Below are positions 33,101 to 45,118 of a stretch of DNA of 64,000 nucleotides, in pieces. This DNA comes from Tyto alba (taxonomy: Eukaryota > Chordata > Aves > Strigiformes > Tytonidae), in NCBI RefSeq assembly GCF_018691265.1, contig NW_024881277.1, positions 5,079,126 to 5,143,125 on the forward strand, written 5' to 3'. Each line of letters opens with the position of its first letter. Position 1 is the stretch's first letter. A model generated the notes under the pieces. The model did no database searches. It saw only the letters and a program-made list of their open reading frames with translations, and had not been told where the DNA came from. Both the position numbers and the translations under genes were made by a program.

Positions 33101-34880
33101 ACCTCTTAAAAGGCATATGCCAAAAAAAATCCATATTCCAGTCTAACGTCATTGCCAATACCCTGCCTGGATTACCACATACTTAATTTCTCTAATCTTT
33201 CATGAATTTGCACCTGGCCAGGATACAATGAACATTTCTCACGTCACCTTTTCAGATGCAGACTGCCGAGGCAAAGGCCCTTTCCATTATTCTCCAGCTT
33301 TTTCTTCCCTTATTGTTTGTACCTTCAGACAACTCTCACCTATGTTACTCTTTTGAACTTCAGGGAGTAAAAACTGTCAACAGCCTCATTGTCTCCTTAG
33401 TCAACACTTTAATTGTGCTTATATCTATCTTTGTGTATTTACCTACCTAAGGTATTTCTCCTGACAGTAGCCCTCGCATAAGGCAACCTCATTAGTGATA
33501 TCTTGTATTTAGTATATGCTTCTGGATCAGTCTTTATTGATCAAGAAACTTTATCATACTTTAGATTTCTTTGTTTCCAAGGAACTAAAACCCTTCTGTG
33601 CCTGTGGGCAGCCAGTTCTCTAAGGACAGCAGTGGGAGGTGGTGCAAAGGACCTGTAAGATCCAGCTGCAGAGATCAGTGGAGAAGACTGATGTAAGGAG
33701 AAGTGATGCAAGTCCCAGGGGGCCAATGTGAGAAATGGTGAGACTGGGCAATGAGGAGCCAGGTTGTCCATACTGTGTTGGACCCCAAGGGACTGTCCAG
33801 ACCTCCCAAGGAGACACTGTGCATCAATATCAGAGACAGAATGTTGTTATCACCTCTTCTCTAAACTGAAATTAATATAATATGCTCTTTATAATGAAGA
33901 ATCATTTTTATTAGATATATTTGGAAATGTTCCTCCTTAACTACATTCCAAAATTTATTCAATTAGCTGTAAAACTCTAAAGACTTCAAGAAAATAAGAG
34001 AAAAATGCATGGCTTGTTAGGACATTCTGTATTTTAATGAGCCCCATGTTGTGTTTGGCCCTGAGTCCATGAGCCTCAGATACTAAGAGGAGACTGAGCA
34101 AAATACTCAAGAAGTCAGAAGAAAACCCAAAGTACCTTGAAGCATTGATTGGCCCCACTGAGGGCCATTACTGACAAAGCCTCCCCATGGACTCGTTAGA
34201 GCAGATAATTGGAGGCTGTGGCTGTAGGTAGGCAAAGGCACTGTGCAGGTGGCTGTAAGGCTGCAAAACCCCTTGGTTTGTTTTATGAAGCAGAAAGGCC
34301 AAGCCCTGACTTTCCAGGCATTGGGATGGCAGGTCCTGTTCCTCAGGGCTCTTCCTGGGGGCAGTGGGGTGTGAGGGTGAGCAATGTCATGTGTAGGGAA
34401 ACTGCACAACACCCCCCAGCTTCCCCAATAAGGGGAGAGGACAAAACAAGTTTCAGAACCTGAAAATAAGGTTTATCTTGGTAGGCCTCAGCAACAGAGG
34501 CGACTACCATAGTCAAGGGGACAAAGAGCTTGTTCTTGTGTGGCCTTTCAGCCCTTCCAGAGCCCTTGGCCACCAATACTGCAGGCTTCTTTCTACTGTC
34601 CTCTTTATGCACCTTTTTCCCTTCAGGCTGTTGACATCCGTCTTGCTTTCCCACTGAGCTGTCACCCCAGCATTTCTGTACCTTCACTGAAGTCTCTCCA
34701 CTCTCGCTGGCTGCTCCTTGAAAAACAATGCTGTGGGCTTTTTGAGAGTCCTTCTGGGCACCTCCTACGCCACAACGCAACCCTTGTAGTGAGATTTCCT
34801 TCCCTCACATCCAGACTGAGCTTTCCAAGCTGAACTTTGTGGAGCTTTCCTTCTCTTCCCACTACCAAGAAAAGCTTCAT
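33100..34880. other. Intergenic, nothing recognised
   Basis: There are only short frames and no clear repeat ends or protein similarity. It separates two minus-oriented CR1 fragments. Confidence 0.4.
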
Positions 34881-34884
34881 CATT

Positions 34885-35420
34885 TCTGAAACCATCCTTC
34901 AAGCTGCAGGCATCTGCTACAGTGCCCTGAGCCTCCACTTTACCAGGCTAAGGAACCCCACGTCCCTCAGCCTCTCTACACAGGCACCAAATTCCATCCT
35001 CACAGATCTCCTTAGGGCCTTTTCCATTTTCCCCTCCATTCCTCCAGAACAGGGAGCCCCACCCCCAGACACAGTAGCCCAGATGTGGCCACACCAGTGC
35101 TGAGTCAAGGGGCATGATAATTCCCTTGTCTGGTTGGCCACACTCCTCCTACCGCTCCCTGTGTGCACTTGGCCTTATTCATGCTGATCATGCCCCGCTG
35201 GCTCACATGGCATCCCTTGTAATGTCCAGGCTCTTCTCACGATGGTCAGTCCTGGGCTGGTCAGGTCCCAGCCTGCCCTCCTGTATGGGGTTATTCTCTC
35301 CCCAGTAAAGGACTGGCCACTTCGACTTGTAAAACTTCATGAGGTTTCTATCCCCAAATCCCAGAGATTCTCAAGGTGCCCCACGAGTGAATCTCCAATT
35401 GGCCAGATTTTAATATGTGC
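34885..35420 (-). mobile_element. CR1 LINE fragment (3' ORF2 region)
   Basis: Complement of the CR1 ORF2 end: ccctcagcctctctacaca, ccagatgtggccacaccagt and gtgctgagtcaaggggcatg are characteristic. It is degenerate and frameshifted. Confidence 0.65.
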
Positions 35421-35798
35421 ATACATGTGGCTCTCCCTGACATGTGATGCCTCAGACAAAATAATAGCATGAGGAATTGTAGGACACTAGAGATAAGAAA
35501 AGGAGGCCCCTGTGTTCAGTGGTATTGCAGACCAAGATAGGAATTTCCCTGGTGGTCATCTCAGAAACACAAAAAGAGCTGTGAGGGAAGAGGAAGGTGG
35601 GAGATTTTCATGGATGGGTACAGGGTTGGTCAAGGGGAAGTAACTAAGAGTGGGTAAAGAGGGAAAAAAGAAAAGGTGAATCACAGGAAATGATCAGGGC
35701 TGTTTCAGGGTACCAGCCAAGCAACCCTGAATTTGAACTACAATGCCTGGAGAGGGACAAGGAAGCCACAGATCACCTGACCAAATGTTGTGGCTTCC

Positions 35799-36383
35799 TG
35801 TTAGAGAATGGCTCAGAGACAAGGGTCCTGAGCCTACCGAGCAATTGTACGACCAGACCCTGTTCTAAGGGCTGATGCTGCCTCGCTGATGCTGGGCCTC
35901 ACTAGGGTTTGCCTGCAGCTGCTCGCAGCTGCTGATACATGAAGAATGTCAAGGACACTTCGGCCTTGTGTACCGTGGTGTGTCGAAAACAGGTTGAGAG
36001 GAATTGGGAATAGTGGTCTGAGAAACCCAGTGTTATGGTAACGATGGTCTGAGAAACATTGTGTTATGGTACTGTTGTGTATCGAAAACAAGTCAAGAGG
36101 AATTAGAAATAGTAACATGAGAAACTTAGTGTTATGAGCAGCTTGTGCTGTTAGCTAACTGCAAGTAAGTGGACCGTGCGGATACGACCTTTAGAGCTTA
36201 AGCCAATCAGCTAGTGACTAGTAGGCAAAATAATTAGCGTTGCCTAATTATTATAAAAATATAATAATTAGAGATAATAAGTATAAAAATATGTACCCTG
36301 GACTCAATAAGGACACAAGTAGATTGATGCTCTATCACCCACATTGAACCCGTCTCGGCATGTCGTTCTTCCGTGGCTCCGCA
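35799..36383 (+). mobile_element. Solo LTR of the class II family with 6-bp target duplication
   Basis: It starts TGTTAGAGAATGG and ends GGCTCCGCA. GCTTCC flanks it on both sides (35793-35798 and 36384-36389), a perfect 6-bp target-site duplication as made by alpha- and betaretroviral integrases. It contains the same internal tggtctgagaaac repeats, TATA and poly(A) region as the proviral LTRs, plus a local expansion of aattattataaaaatat near 36240-36290. It formed by LTR-LTR recombination that removed the interior. Confidence 0.9.
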
Positions 36384-36529
36384 GCTTCCTTCAGTTGTCA
36401 CCAGGAACCTGAATGCTTCCCTTCCCATCATGAAGGCAAGATGTGTGGTGGAAGGAAATGCTGAATCATTTATGCTGGCAGCAACCTCAAGAGATTCCTA
36501 GGCCAAACTTGCTCAAAGCAGGGTCACTT

Positions 36530-36920
36530 ATGGGCTCAGAACAAGTTGCTCAGGGCTTTATTCACTTTGAGCTTCAAAAGCTGCAAGAATGGAGATGACA
36601 GAAGCTCTCTGGGAAATCTGCTCCTGTACATGACCGCCTTGATGGGGAGAAAGTTTTTCCTCCCTTGTTTCAGTTGATGCCCATTGGCCCTCATCCTCCC
36701 ATCAGGCTCAACAGTGAAGAGCCTGGCTCCATTCTCTTTCTGATATCAAGAACATACAGGAAGGCTGTTATTAGGTCTTCTCAACGCCTTCTCCTCTCCT
36801 GGCTTTGCACTTTTGCAGTAAGGAAGGCCAACGACATCCTGGGCTGCATTCGGAGGAGCACTGCCAGCAAGTTGGGGGAGGTGATCCTTCTTCTCTGTTC
36901 AGCACGGCTATGATTTGTTG
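36530..36920. mobile_element. Two CR1 fragments in opposite orientation
   Basis: From about 36530 to 36820 the sequence is antisense CR1 3' region (gttgctcagggctttattc, gttgatgcccattggccctc). From about 36825 to 36910 it is sense CR1 (catcctgggctgcattcgga, gggaggtgatccttc). The junction is abrupt, so two insertions or an inversion are involved. Confidence 0.55.
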
Positions 36921-37485
36921 TGCTCAATTCCCTCAGGGTTTTCAACCCCACCAACTTCACTCACACTGTAGTCAAAGCTGCCCTCCACATCTTCCACCAG
37001 TCCCACCCTGTCTTCTTGTGAAAAACTCTTCCAGGAGAGCATTCCCCCATGTCAGGTCAGGGATTACCTTCTGCTCTCCCTTTGAACGAGGCATTCTAGC
37101 AGAGGTCCATGTTCTCTAGCAGGGTGTGAGGTTATCCTGACCGGACGACCATTGCATATTGAGGAGCTGGAGATCAACATAACAGTAAACTTGAGTAGAC
37201 CCATGGACAATTCCCATGGGAGCGCCCTCTTTTTCAGTCACTACAAATGATGACGAGAAGACTTTTCCTTGTAAGAAAACACTGAAAGAGCTCCTATCTT
37301 CCACCTTGTTGGGGACAGTGTTGCAATGGCTCTTAAGACCTCCAAGCAGCTGTCTCCCCACTGCTGGCCGGGCAGAAGGGACCTGGCAGCCAGCACCCGA
37401 GGGGACACCATGTGCTACTGTGCTGCATAGGCCCCTGCTCAGCCACCCCAGCAGTGCTGGAGGCAGGCGATACCTGAGAGAATGT

Positions 37486-38187
37486 CTACAGCCACGAGAA
37501 AGCTGAGGGCAATGTAAGGATGGTGTTAATGGTGTAAAGGTAGGATGTTGCTGTCATGCCCAGTGAGCCAAGGAGCATAATAGATGAGGCCATGAAGGTG
37601 ATCAGCTCAACAATCAGTGTTTCTGCACAGGACAGCTTGATCAAAAGCACACTGTCACAGAAGACGTGGTCCACACAACTGGCATTGCAGAAGGGCACCC
37701 TGGCAGCCAGGACAGTGGAGGCAATGGTGGCTAGGAATCCCGAAGTCCACAAGCCCAATGGTAGCTGAAAACAAAGGTGACTGCTCATGAGCATGGAGTA
37801 CTGAAGAGGGTGACACAAGGCCATAGAACAGTCATAGGACATGACAGCCAGAAGGACAAACTCGAGGTAGCCCAGAGGAGAGTAGAAGTAGCACTGAGTT
37901 CAGCAGCTTGGATAGGAAGTGGCTTTGCTGCCCATCAGCAAGTTTCCTCTGGCTTTGGATATGACGGATGTCGTGATGAAGATCTCCAGACAGGAGAGGT
38001 TACAGAGGAAAAGGTACCTGGTCCCATAGAGGTCTCTTTCAGCGAGGATGAGGGAAACAATCAGCAAGTTTCCCCCTAAGATCACCAGACACAAAGCCAG
38101 GAGAGTAATTGCCATTAGGTGTTCCTGATGGTGGAGGGAGGAGTAGCCAAAGAGAAGGAACTCTGTGACGGTCGTATGGTTCAACAT
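37486..38187 (-). pseudogene. Class II olfactory receptor pseudogene
   Basis: Odorant receptors are seven-helix GPCRs of olfactory neurons. The ATG at 38187 opens an N-terminus with a sequon (NHT) and TEFLLFG, TM1 with GGNLL, and TM2 with NLSCLEI, ending at a stop at 37900. A frame change near 37890 leads to the TM3 end, where the normal DRY reads DCS (YDCSMALCHPLQY). ECL2/TM5 follow (CVDHVFCD, KLSC), then a stop at 37486 after an altered ILRIPSA-like site. TM6-TM7 were not found. Three kinds of damage (frameshift, lost DRY arginine, 3' truncation) make it a clear pseudogene. Its subfamily differs from the OR14-like genes nearby. Confidence 0.85.
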
Positions 38188-38189
38188 CT

Positions 38190-39390
38190 TAGCATCCGAG
38201 CTGCATTGAGTAACAGCAGATGGTCACTGTGGGAAACAGCTTCAGGAGGTTAAAAGAAGATGAGTCAGAGCAAAAGAGTGTAGAAGGATAAGAGATTCAT
38301 ACAAAGATTGAAAGGAGAACAAAAGAGAGGAGGGGAGAATTAGCCTAGCGCAAGAAGGCATCATTTTATGCACTAAGAGCAAACGTAGTATGGGGGCTAG
38401 AGTAGGAATCCACTGTAAACTGTATGTAAGTTCTTGTATTTGAGCTCTTTCCCCAAGAGTCACTTCACAGTCAATAGAGAAAAAATAGGGATTTCTCACT
38501 AGTTTTTACTGTAGCTTATTTAAACATGTATTTTAGGCTGATCAAAAATGTATTGTAGTGAAAGGGAAAACACGTCAGTGAAGTGGCTTTAGCTTTTTGA
38601 TTAGGACAGAAACAGGGAAAATGCAGAAGTGTGTGGGAAGTGAAGGAAAGCAGGAGAGTTAGAAAAGAGGGAAGAATTATTCCCTGGAAAGGGTTTGATT
38701 ACCAAGGAACACCAAAGCCCAACAGAGAAAAGAAAAACATGCTGTGTTTAAAATTGTTCTGTTTTTAAGACTGTCTTTCCATCCACGGTTGACCTTTGCC
38801 AGGTAGAACAGAAAAATTATAAAGAATCTTCCTCAGTCAGTGACAACTTTCTTGCTGAAAAACAGTCTGATAAAACATTCTCATTGTCAGAGGGAAAAAT
38901 AAGAATTAAAAAGCAAAATAGGAGAGGAAACAAGAGGAAAAATCTAAGGGTGCCATTTTTTCAGGAGCCTCAACTTTACCTTCTCATCCCTGACTGTTAC
39001 ATCCCTGGCCAGCTCTTCTTTGTAAAGATGAAGTCCCACAGGGCACTTTACCTCACAGGTTTCTCAGTCACCCTTATCAGGCAGGTGTTCCTAATGTGCT
39101 CCAAAACCTGCCTGCATGGCTTGCACCACAGTGTATTGCTTTTAATGCTTGCATGCAGCTGGTTCATCTTGACTGGGGCGTCTCTCACAAGAGAACAGTA
39201 CGAGGAGTTGCAGGGCACTGCCAATACCCCTCCTGGAGGAACTGTGGCTTCTTGGGGGTCTGGTACTGATAAAGCCGTGGGTCTGGACCCAGAGGGGAAG
39301 CAGCCCTTTGGGAGGGAGCTGCAGGAACGCATTTAGCTCTGCCTGGGGATGGACAATGAGTCATCTGGGAGCTGAGGGGTCAACAGGAGA
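38190..39390. other. Intergenic, nothing recognised
   Basis: AT-rich upstream flank of the minus OR pseudogene, followed by the left edge of the OR-cluster duplication. There are short frames only. Confidence 0.4.
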
Positions 39391-39510
39391 GGGGAGAACA
39401 TCATGGGCACCACTGCGGTGGGTGGATGTCTGCTACAGATCTCCTGATCAGGAGGAGGAAGTAGATGAGGCCTTCTTCAGACACCTCCTCTCTGCTGACA
39501 TCCCACCTGA
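39390..39510 (+). mobile_element. CR1 endonuclease-region fragment
   Basis: The translation VCYRSPDQEEEVDEAFFRHL matches the CR1 endonuclease segment. The equivalent sequence at 57235-57310 marks the same CR1 type in the second duplicated region. Confidence 0.6.
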
Positions 39511-40298
39511 TCCGTGCAGCAGTCGAGTCTCATTGCCAGCCCTTCCCACCCTGGGAGATTGGGAGGTATTGTACAGTAGTCATGCTCTTGTTATTGCTCA
39601 TCCCCATAGAATACTACCCCAGGAAGAGTCCTGAGCGATGTGAGAGGGACAGGATCTCCCATCCCAGGGGCTGGAGGTGAGCAGTTTGCCCTTTCTCTTA
39701 ACATAACACATCCATGTTCACACAGAACATCTTCCTTTCAATGGCATTTGTCTACCGTCATAATTTTCTCCAGTTTTCTGCTCTAACCAGCCCCTTGGGA
39801 GCTTTTGTCAATAGCATCCTCAGTGGGAGCCATTAACAGTGCAGGAAACTTTGGAGTTTGTATCTGATACTGACTCCTTGAGAGGTTTCATCAACTACCT
39901 CTCAGTGCCTGAGGTTGATGGACTTGTCTCCAACCCCTCCTGAGGGGTCATTAAACTGCCTTGGGCTGTTGCTGTGGTGCTGAGCTGGGCCGGGCTCCTG
40001 GGCCGCAGGGAGCTCCTGGCAAGTGGGCAGCGCTGCAGAGAGACAGCTCTGCCCAGGAGCAGCTCCTCTGCAAAGCGCAGCAGGGCTGGGGGCACTGCCT
40101 GCAGGCACCCAGGGCAGAGCAGCGAGGCACACACAGCTTCAAGGCAGCCTGGGCTGGGAGGCTGCTGAGAGCTCCGAGGAGGAGAAAGCGTCAGGGCCCT
40201 GGCCACAGTAAGTCTGGGGGTGCAGGGCAATGCAGCTGCAGCTCGGGGAGGGGTCTGGGGAAGGCAGCAGAGCCGCCAGGAATATGCCTCCTGCCTAG

Positions 40299-40349
40299 AG
40301 GAGGAGGAGGAGGAGGAGGAGAAGGAGGAGGAGGAGGAGGAGGAGGAGT
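40299..40349 (+). repeat. (GGA)n microsatellite
   Basis: About 17 GGA/GAA triplets. It is absent from the right duplicate copy, where an indel removes the surrounding block. Confidence 0.95.
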
Positions 40350-42296
40350 AGCTGCTCCCAAGCAGGGCTTCCCTGGTGCCCCCTGCGAGGGCCAGGGCAT
40401 GAGGGCTGCCTTCTGGGGGAGCCGGCTGCAGGGGTGTGCAGCCGGGTGTGCAGGCAGGGGTGCCCAGGGCGGTCCTTCCCAGCAGGGTCCCTGCACCCCA
40501 GGGGGCTGTGTGCTGGGGCAGGGACTCTGCCTGCCTGCCAGGGTCAGCACTCAGCCTGCCCGGGGAGCTCCCCACGGCGCTGTGGGGAGAAGCTGTGGGG
40601 GGAAGGAAAGACCCCCGCTAGGGCAGGGTCCTTCTGCTCTCCAGAGGCTACTGCATGGATCAGGGATGCTCACAGCTCCAGATGTTCCCCAGCTCATTTC
40701 ACAGTGGATTTGTCACAAATACTTCCAGCTCAGAGATTTCATCCTTCTGTTGGTTCTTTCTAGACTCTCTGCTTCCTATTTTCTCTGGCTCATCTTGGTG
40801 GGAAAAGGAAATACAGCTGTGTAGAAGAGAGCAGGGTCTGACACACTTAAGCTTTCACAATGATATTTAATATGAATCTCAGTAAGTGCCTTCAGCCCCC
40901 ACCAGCCTACAGAACACACCAGCATCACCTTAACATTTTCATCAGGTTTGGGTGGGCTGTGCTTTAAGCCCTGCACAAACAGAGAGGCTGCAGGGCAGAG
41001 CTGTGCTCACAGGGGCTGGGATGGGGACTGTGAGCACTGGCAGGGAGGAAACATGGGCTCAAAGACAGAACTGCCAGCCTGGACAGCTGGAGGCAGTGGA
41101 GACGTGGGCAGGGAGGGAGGGAAATGCTAAGGGAAACCCTGCTGCAGGGCAGACTCCTTCCCTGAGCAACACTCCTCTTGTCTCCTCTGCCACCCAGCAC
41201 AGCCCTTAGCCCGTGGCTCCTGGCCGTTAGTCACCTCCTGGCCCAGCAGCCCAGCAGAAGGGATGAAGTGCATCTCTGCTGCCAGGGGCCCAGTTCCCAC
41301 TGAGCAGGGCCTGAGGGCGACTGTCCTGCATTGCTGCTGTCTGGGAGGGGCTGTGCAGAGCTGCTGAAGGGAAAGGCTTTCCTGAGAGCCCGTCTGTCCT
41401 TCTCCTTGCCTTGCTCAGATGCCCTTGGTGTTGCTGACAGGCTCTCTGGGAAGGGGGGTTTCAGCTGCAGAGTCAGGCACAGAGCTTGGGAGCCCTCCTC
41501 TGCAGATGTGCCCCCAGCAATGAGGTGTCCCAGCTTTCCTCTAAGCCGTGAAGCTCTGGGCAATGCAGTCTGTGAGGCTGGGCCAGGAGCTGGCTCTCCC
41601 TTAAGAAGTTGCCGTGGTTTGGACCCTTGGCTCTCTCCTTGGGGTGTCCATCCCAGCTGTCTGCTGCTTCCAGGGGACTCTGTGAGCCGTGGGTGTCATT
41701 GGCTAAAGTGGGGTGCTGACACTTGGGGAAAGGGTGAGTCACCTGGTGCTCTGCAGTGGATCCCTCTGCTCTCAGCTGTGTCTGGTTGCTTTTCAGGGTA
41801 ACACGGGAGTGTAATCACACTTGAACTCAGAAAGGTGCAATTCAGGGCAGACGGGAACAAGACAGAAAGACAGACCAGCTGCTCTCACTCTGCACTAAGG
41901 CACAGAAAATCCTCTTGCTTCACTCAACTAACTCTGCTCTCCCTGAGTGCAGCAGAAAAACCTCTCAGCCTGTCTTCTGCTTTCCCCATTCCTCACCACT
42001 GGTAGAGCAAAGGCTGACAAGCCCTTCTGGGTTAGGGCAGGTTTTTCTGACAGAGTCACACAAAGAGATGACTCCTTGTCAGACAGCATGCAAAAACCCT
42101 TCCCCGCATGAAATGCTTGTCCGGTACCTACCACAGCTCCAGCTACAGAGCTGAAGGAAGATCTCAAAAAAGTGGGGTGCCATGTAGTGGCTGGGATGGG
42201 ATAAGGACAGAGGGTGTTGATATTTGTAAGAGAAATATACCCTAATGTGTTGTCATCTTTCCTCCTTGAACAGGCTCATACGTCCAGATAAAGCAA

Positions 42297-43232
42297 ATGT
42301 TAAATAACAGATCCATCACCCACTTCCTCCTCCTGGCATTCGCAGACACACGGGAGCTGCAGCTCTTATACTTCTGCCTCTTCCTGGGCATCTACCTGGC
42401 TGCCCTCCTGGGCAACGGCCTCATCATCACCGCCATCGCCTGCGACCACCACCTCCACACCCCCATGTACTTCTTCCTCCTCAACCTCTCCCTGCTCGAC
42501 CTGGGATCCATCTCCACCACTGTCCCTAAAGCCATGGCAAATTTACTAAAAGACACCAGGGATATCTCTTACTTGGGATGTGCTGCACAAGTATTTCTGT
42601 TTCTATTTTTGTTACCATCAGAGTTTTCTCTTCTCACCATCATGTCCTATGACCGCTACGTTGCCATCTGTCAACCCCTGCACTATGGGACCCTCCTGAG
42701 CAGCAGAGCTTGTGTCCACATGGCAGCAGCTGCCTGGGGCACTGGGATGCTCAATTCTCTCCTTCACACTGCCAACACATTTTCCCTACCAATCTGCCAG
42801 GGGATTGCTGTGGACCAATTCTTCTGTGAAATCCCCCATATCCTCAAGCTCTCCTGCTCAGATTCCTACCTCAGGGAAGTTGGACTTATCATGGTTAGTG
42901 CCTGTTTAGTATTTGGCTGTTTTCTTTTCATCATGTTGTCCTATGTACAGATATTCCGGGCTGTACTGAGGATCCCCTCTGAGCAGGGACGGCACAAAGC
43001 CTTTTCCACGTGCCTCCCTCACCTGGTCGTGGTCTCCCTGTTTGTCAGCACTGGCATGTTTACCTACCTGAAGCCCGCCTCCATCTCCTCCCCATCTCTG
43101 GACCTGTTGGTGTCATTTCTGTACTCAGTAGTTCCTCCAGCAGTGAATCCCCTCATCTACAGCATGAGGAACCAGGAGATCAAGGATGCACTGAAGAAGC
43201 TGATTCAGTTAGCTTCCTCTCAGAGGCAATAA
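42297..43232 (+). CDS. Olfactory receptor, OR14-like (bird gamma-c type), intact
   Basis: 311-residue class II odorant receptor, single coding exon, located in the cilia membrane of olfactory neurons and coupled to G-olf. Seen in the sequence: sequon NRS at residues 4-6; TM1 with the GN pair at 39-40; LHTPMYFF at 53-60; TM3 cysteine C95; MSYDRYVAICQP at 116-127 with an intact DRY; the long second loop with FCEIP and KLSC; KAFSTCLPHL at the start of TM6; NPLIYSMRN in TM7. Length is standard for the family. The start gives the usual short N-terminus. A plausible 3' splice site (tccttgaacag, about 42270) precedes it, consistent with a 5' non-coding exon. The paralog at 60761 is clearly diverged in sequence. 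FFCEIPxILKLSCS and the TM2 string LLNLSLLDLGSISTT are typical of the expanded bird OR14 group. Ligand unknown. Confidence 0.93.
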   Translation: MLNNRSITHFLLLAFADTRELQLLYFCLFLGIYLAALLGNGLIITAIACDHHLHTPMYFFLLNLSLLDLGSISTTVPKAMANLLKDTRDISYLGCAAQVFLFLFLLPSEFSLLTIMSYDRYVAICQPLHYGTLLSSRACVHMAAAAWGTGMLNSLLHTANTFSLPICQGIAVDQFFCEIPHILKLSCSDSYLREVGLIMVSACLVFGCFLFIMLSYVQIFRAVLRIPSEQGRHKAFSTCLPHLVVVSLFVSTGMFTYLKPASISSPSLDLLVSFLYSVVPPAVNPLIYSMRNQEIKDALKKLIQLASSQRQ

Positions 43233-43499
43233 AGTGCCATTGTTTCTTCAGAAGTGTTTCAAATTCATCTCTGAAACCTACCGTACATTGATCATTTTAT
43301 TTGTCTAAATCTTTTTTTTCTAGAAATATATATGCAGTAACTCTTCTTCCTCAGAAACATGAACCAGCCTCTCTGACCCAGACCCCTTTGTGCGTGTGTC
43401 TGGTAGGACAGTACAGCTGGCCTCCCATGCCACATAACCATAATAAAAGGGATTTTCTTAGTGCTGATTCTGGAGGTTGGTTTCTTCTTCCAAAGATGA

Positions 43500-44270
43500 G
43501 GTCAGGAACAGGCTGAAGGAATTGCCCCTCTGAGCGTGCTGCTGTGCTGGGGTTCTCCAGGGGTTCAGGGCAGGAGGGCATGGGGGGATGTGTTAGGGAA
43601 TAGGCCTGTGCTGCCCCTTCACGTGGGGGTGCCCAGTGCAATGGCAATGATGGCTGATCCATGGGGATCTCCCTGGGACCATCTCCCCGTGGCTTTCAGC
43701 CACCACTGCCCTGCAGAGCAGCACCGCCAGCTCAGGGCCGTGCCTGAGGTGACATCCCGCGACAAGAGCAGACCTATTTCTGGAGGCACCAGTTTGGGCA
43801 GCTTTTCTCTGGCTGGCACAGCAGGAGCTGCCTGGGGAGCCCCCCGTGCAGGAGTCTTGTGCTGGGGAGAGGGACGGGCACAGAGGGGCTGCCAGCACTG
43901 GGCAATCAGGATCTCTTGGAGAGAAGAGCAGCAGAGAGAGGGAGACGCTGGCCTGCGTCTGCTCATGGCATGGCTGGCGCCAGCCCTGGGGCTGATGGGG
44001 AGGCTGAGAGCCCTCTGTGCCCCAGGAGCTGCTGTGACCTTCCGAGGGGCTGGGGCTGTGGGGTGAGTGCCCAGAGCTCTGCAGCACCCCCCAGCCTATC
44101 CCGCTGGTCATTTCCAGCACTGGCTGCTCACACAGGTTTATGGGTGAGCGTTGCTGCTAAACTATCTCCATCCTCCTGCTGGTCTCAGTGCCTGTATGGG
44201 GGGACCAGCCAGCCCTGCCCGGCCTCTCTCCTGGTGCAGACCCTGGCAGACCCCAGAGAAGGGCTGTCTG
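43500..44270 (+). repeat. Highly conserved 3' flank block (left copy)
   Basis: Nearly identical to 61964-62734, with a 176-codon open frame (43536-44066) in both copies that shows no known domain. GC-rich, with overlapping open frames on the minus strand as well. I do not call it a gene. Confidence 0.7.
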
Positions 44271-44429
44271 TGAATCCCCACATGGGACACAGCTGGGGCT
44301 GGGAAAGTGTTGGATACTGTGGGAGGCTGCAAATTGTATGTTATGAGATTATGTCTTGCTGGGGCTATGGGGGGGACAATGAACTGATTGCTCTCACTGG
44401 CATCATAATGGGGGGAAGTTACCCTGACA

Positions 44430-44828
44430 GCAAGTAGGCTGGGGGCGTACAAGAAGCTGGGAGCGGACACAACTGGGACACTTGACCTCAGCTGACCAAA
44501 GGGACAGTCCATACTCTATGACATTGTGCTCAGCAATCAAAACTACAGGAAAGCAGGAAAAGGAGATGTTTGTAGTGACAGCGCTGGTCTTCCCAAATAA
44601 CCGCTGTGAACGAAGAAGCCCTGCTTTCCTGGATATGCCTGAACACCTGCCTGCCTGTGAGAAGTAGTGAATGAATTTCTTTATTGTGTTTGTCACTCGC
44701 TCACAGCTTTGTTTTATGTATTAAGCTGTCTTTACCTCAACCCATGAGTTTTCTCACTTTCACCCTTCCGATTTTCTCCCCCATCCCACTGGGGAGGAGT
44801 GAGTGAGTGGCTGTGTGAGCCTAAGCAG
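44430..44828 (+). repeat. ERVL-like LTR fragment, plus orientation
   Basis: It contains acaagaagctgggagcggac, ctatgacattgtgctcagca, tcaacccatgagttttctca and the cccatcccactggggagg end, which is the right-hand two-thirds of the LTR family seen at 26472. The 5' part is missing. Confidence 0.65.
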
Positions 44829-44839
44829 TCTACTATGAT

Positions 44840-45118
44840 TAATCCACAACATCTCAGCCTCTCTAGATCTCCCTGGATGGCAACTCTGCACTCCAGCATA
44901 TTGACCCTTACTTCCACAATTCAGTGGCATCTTCAAACTTAATGAGAGTGCACTCTTTCAGTTCTTCCATGTCCTTGGTAAGGATGTTTGCCAGGACAGA
45001 TCCCAGGGTGAACACTTGCAGTACTCCATGTGTTACTGATCTGCCTGCAGAGAAAAATTCATTCACCATGAACTTCTGAACCCCACCATCAAACCAGCCA
45101 TCCAGACTGTAATGTCCT
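44840..45118 (-). mobile_element. CR1 fragment, antisense
   Basis: Antisense CR1 ORF2 text: gtggcatcttcaaacttaat, gagagtgcactctttc and caggacagatcccagggt. It meets a sense fragment head to head at about 45118. Confidence 0.6.

Larger units (their letters stand above)
39570..44270 (+). repeat. Left copy of the OR14 segmental duplication
   Basis: Blocks here recur at about 59030-62734: the 39780-40130 region matches 59215-59520, 40440-40680 matches 59775-60015, and 42280-44270 matches 60744-62734 with a constant offset of 18464. The upstream blocks are diverged and interrupted by indels. The last 770 bp (43500-44270) differ by only a handful of bases. Confidence 0.8.

Noticed and set aside
43536..44066. 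176-codon frame as a gene
   Set aside because: It is shared with the duplicate, but both strands are open over the same stretch and no domain is visible. Kept only as an observation on conservation.
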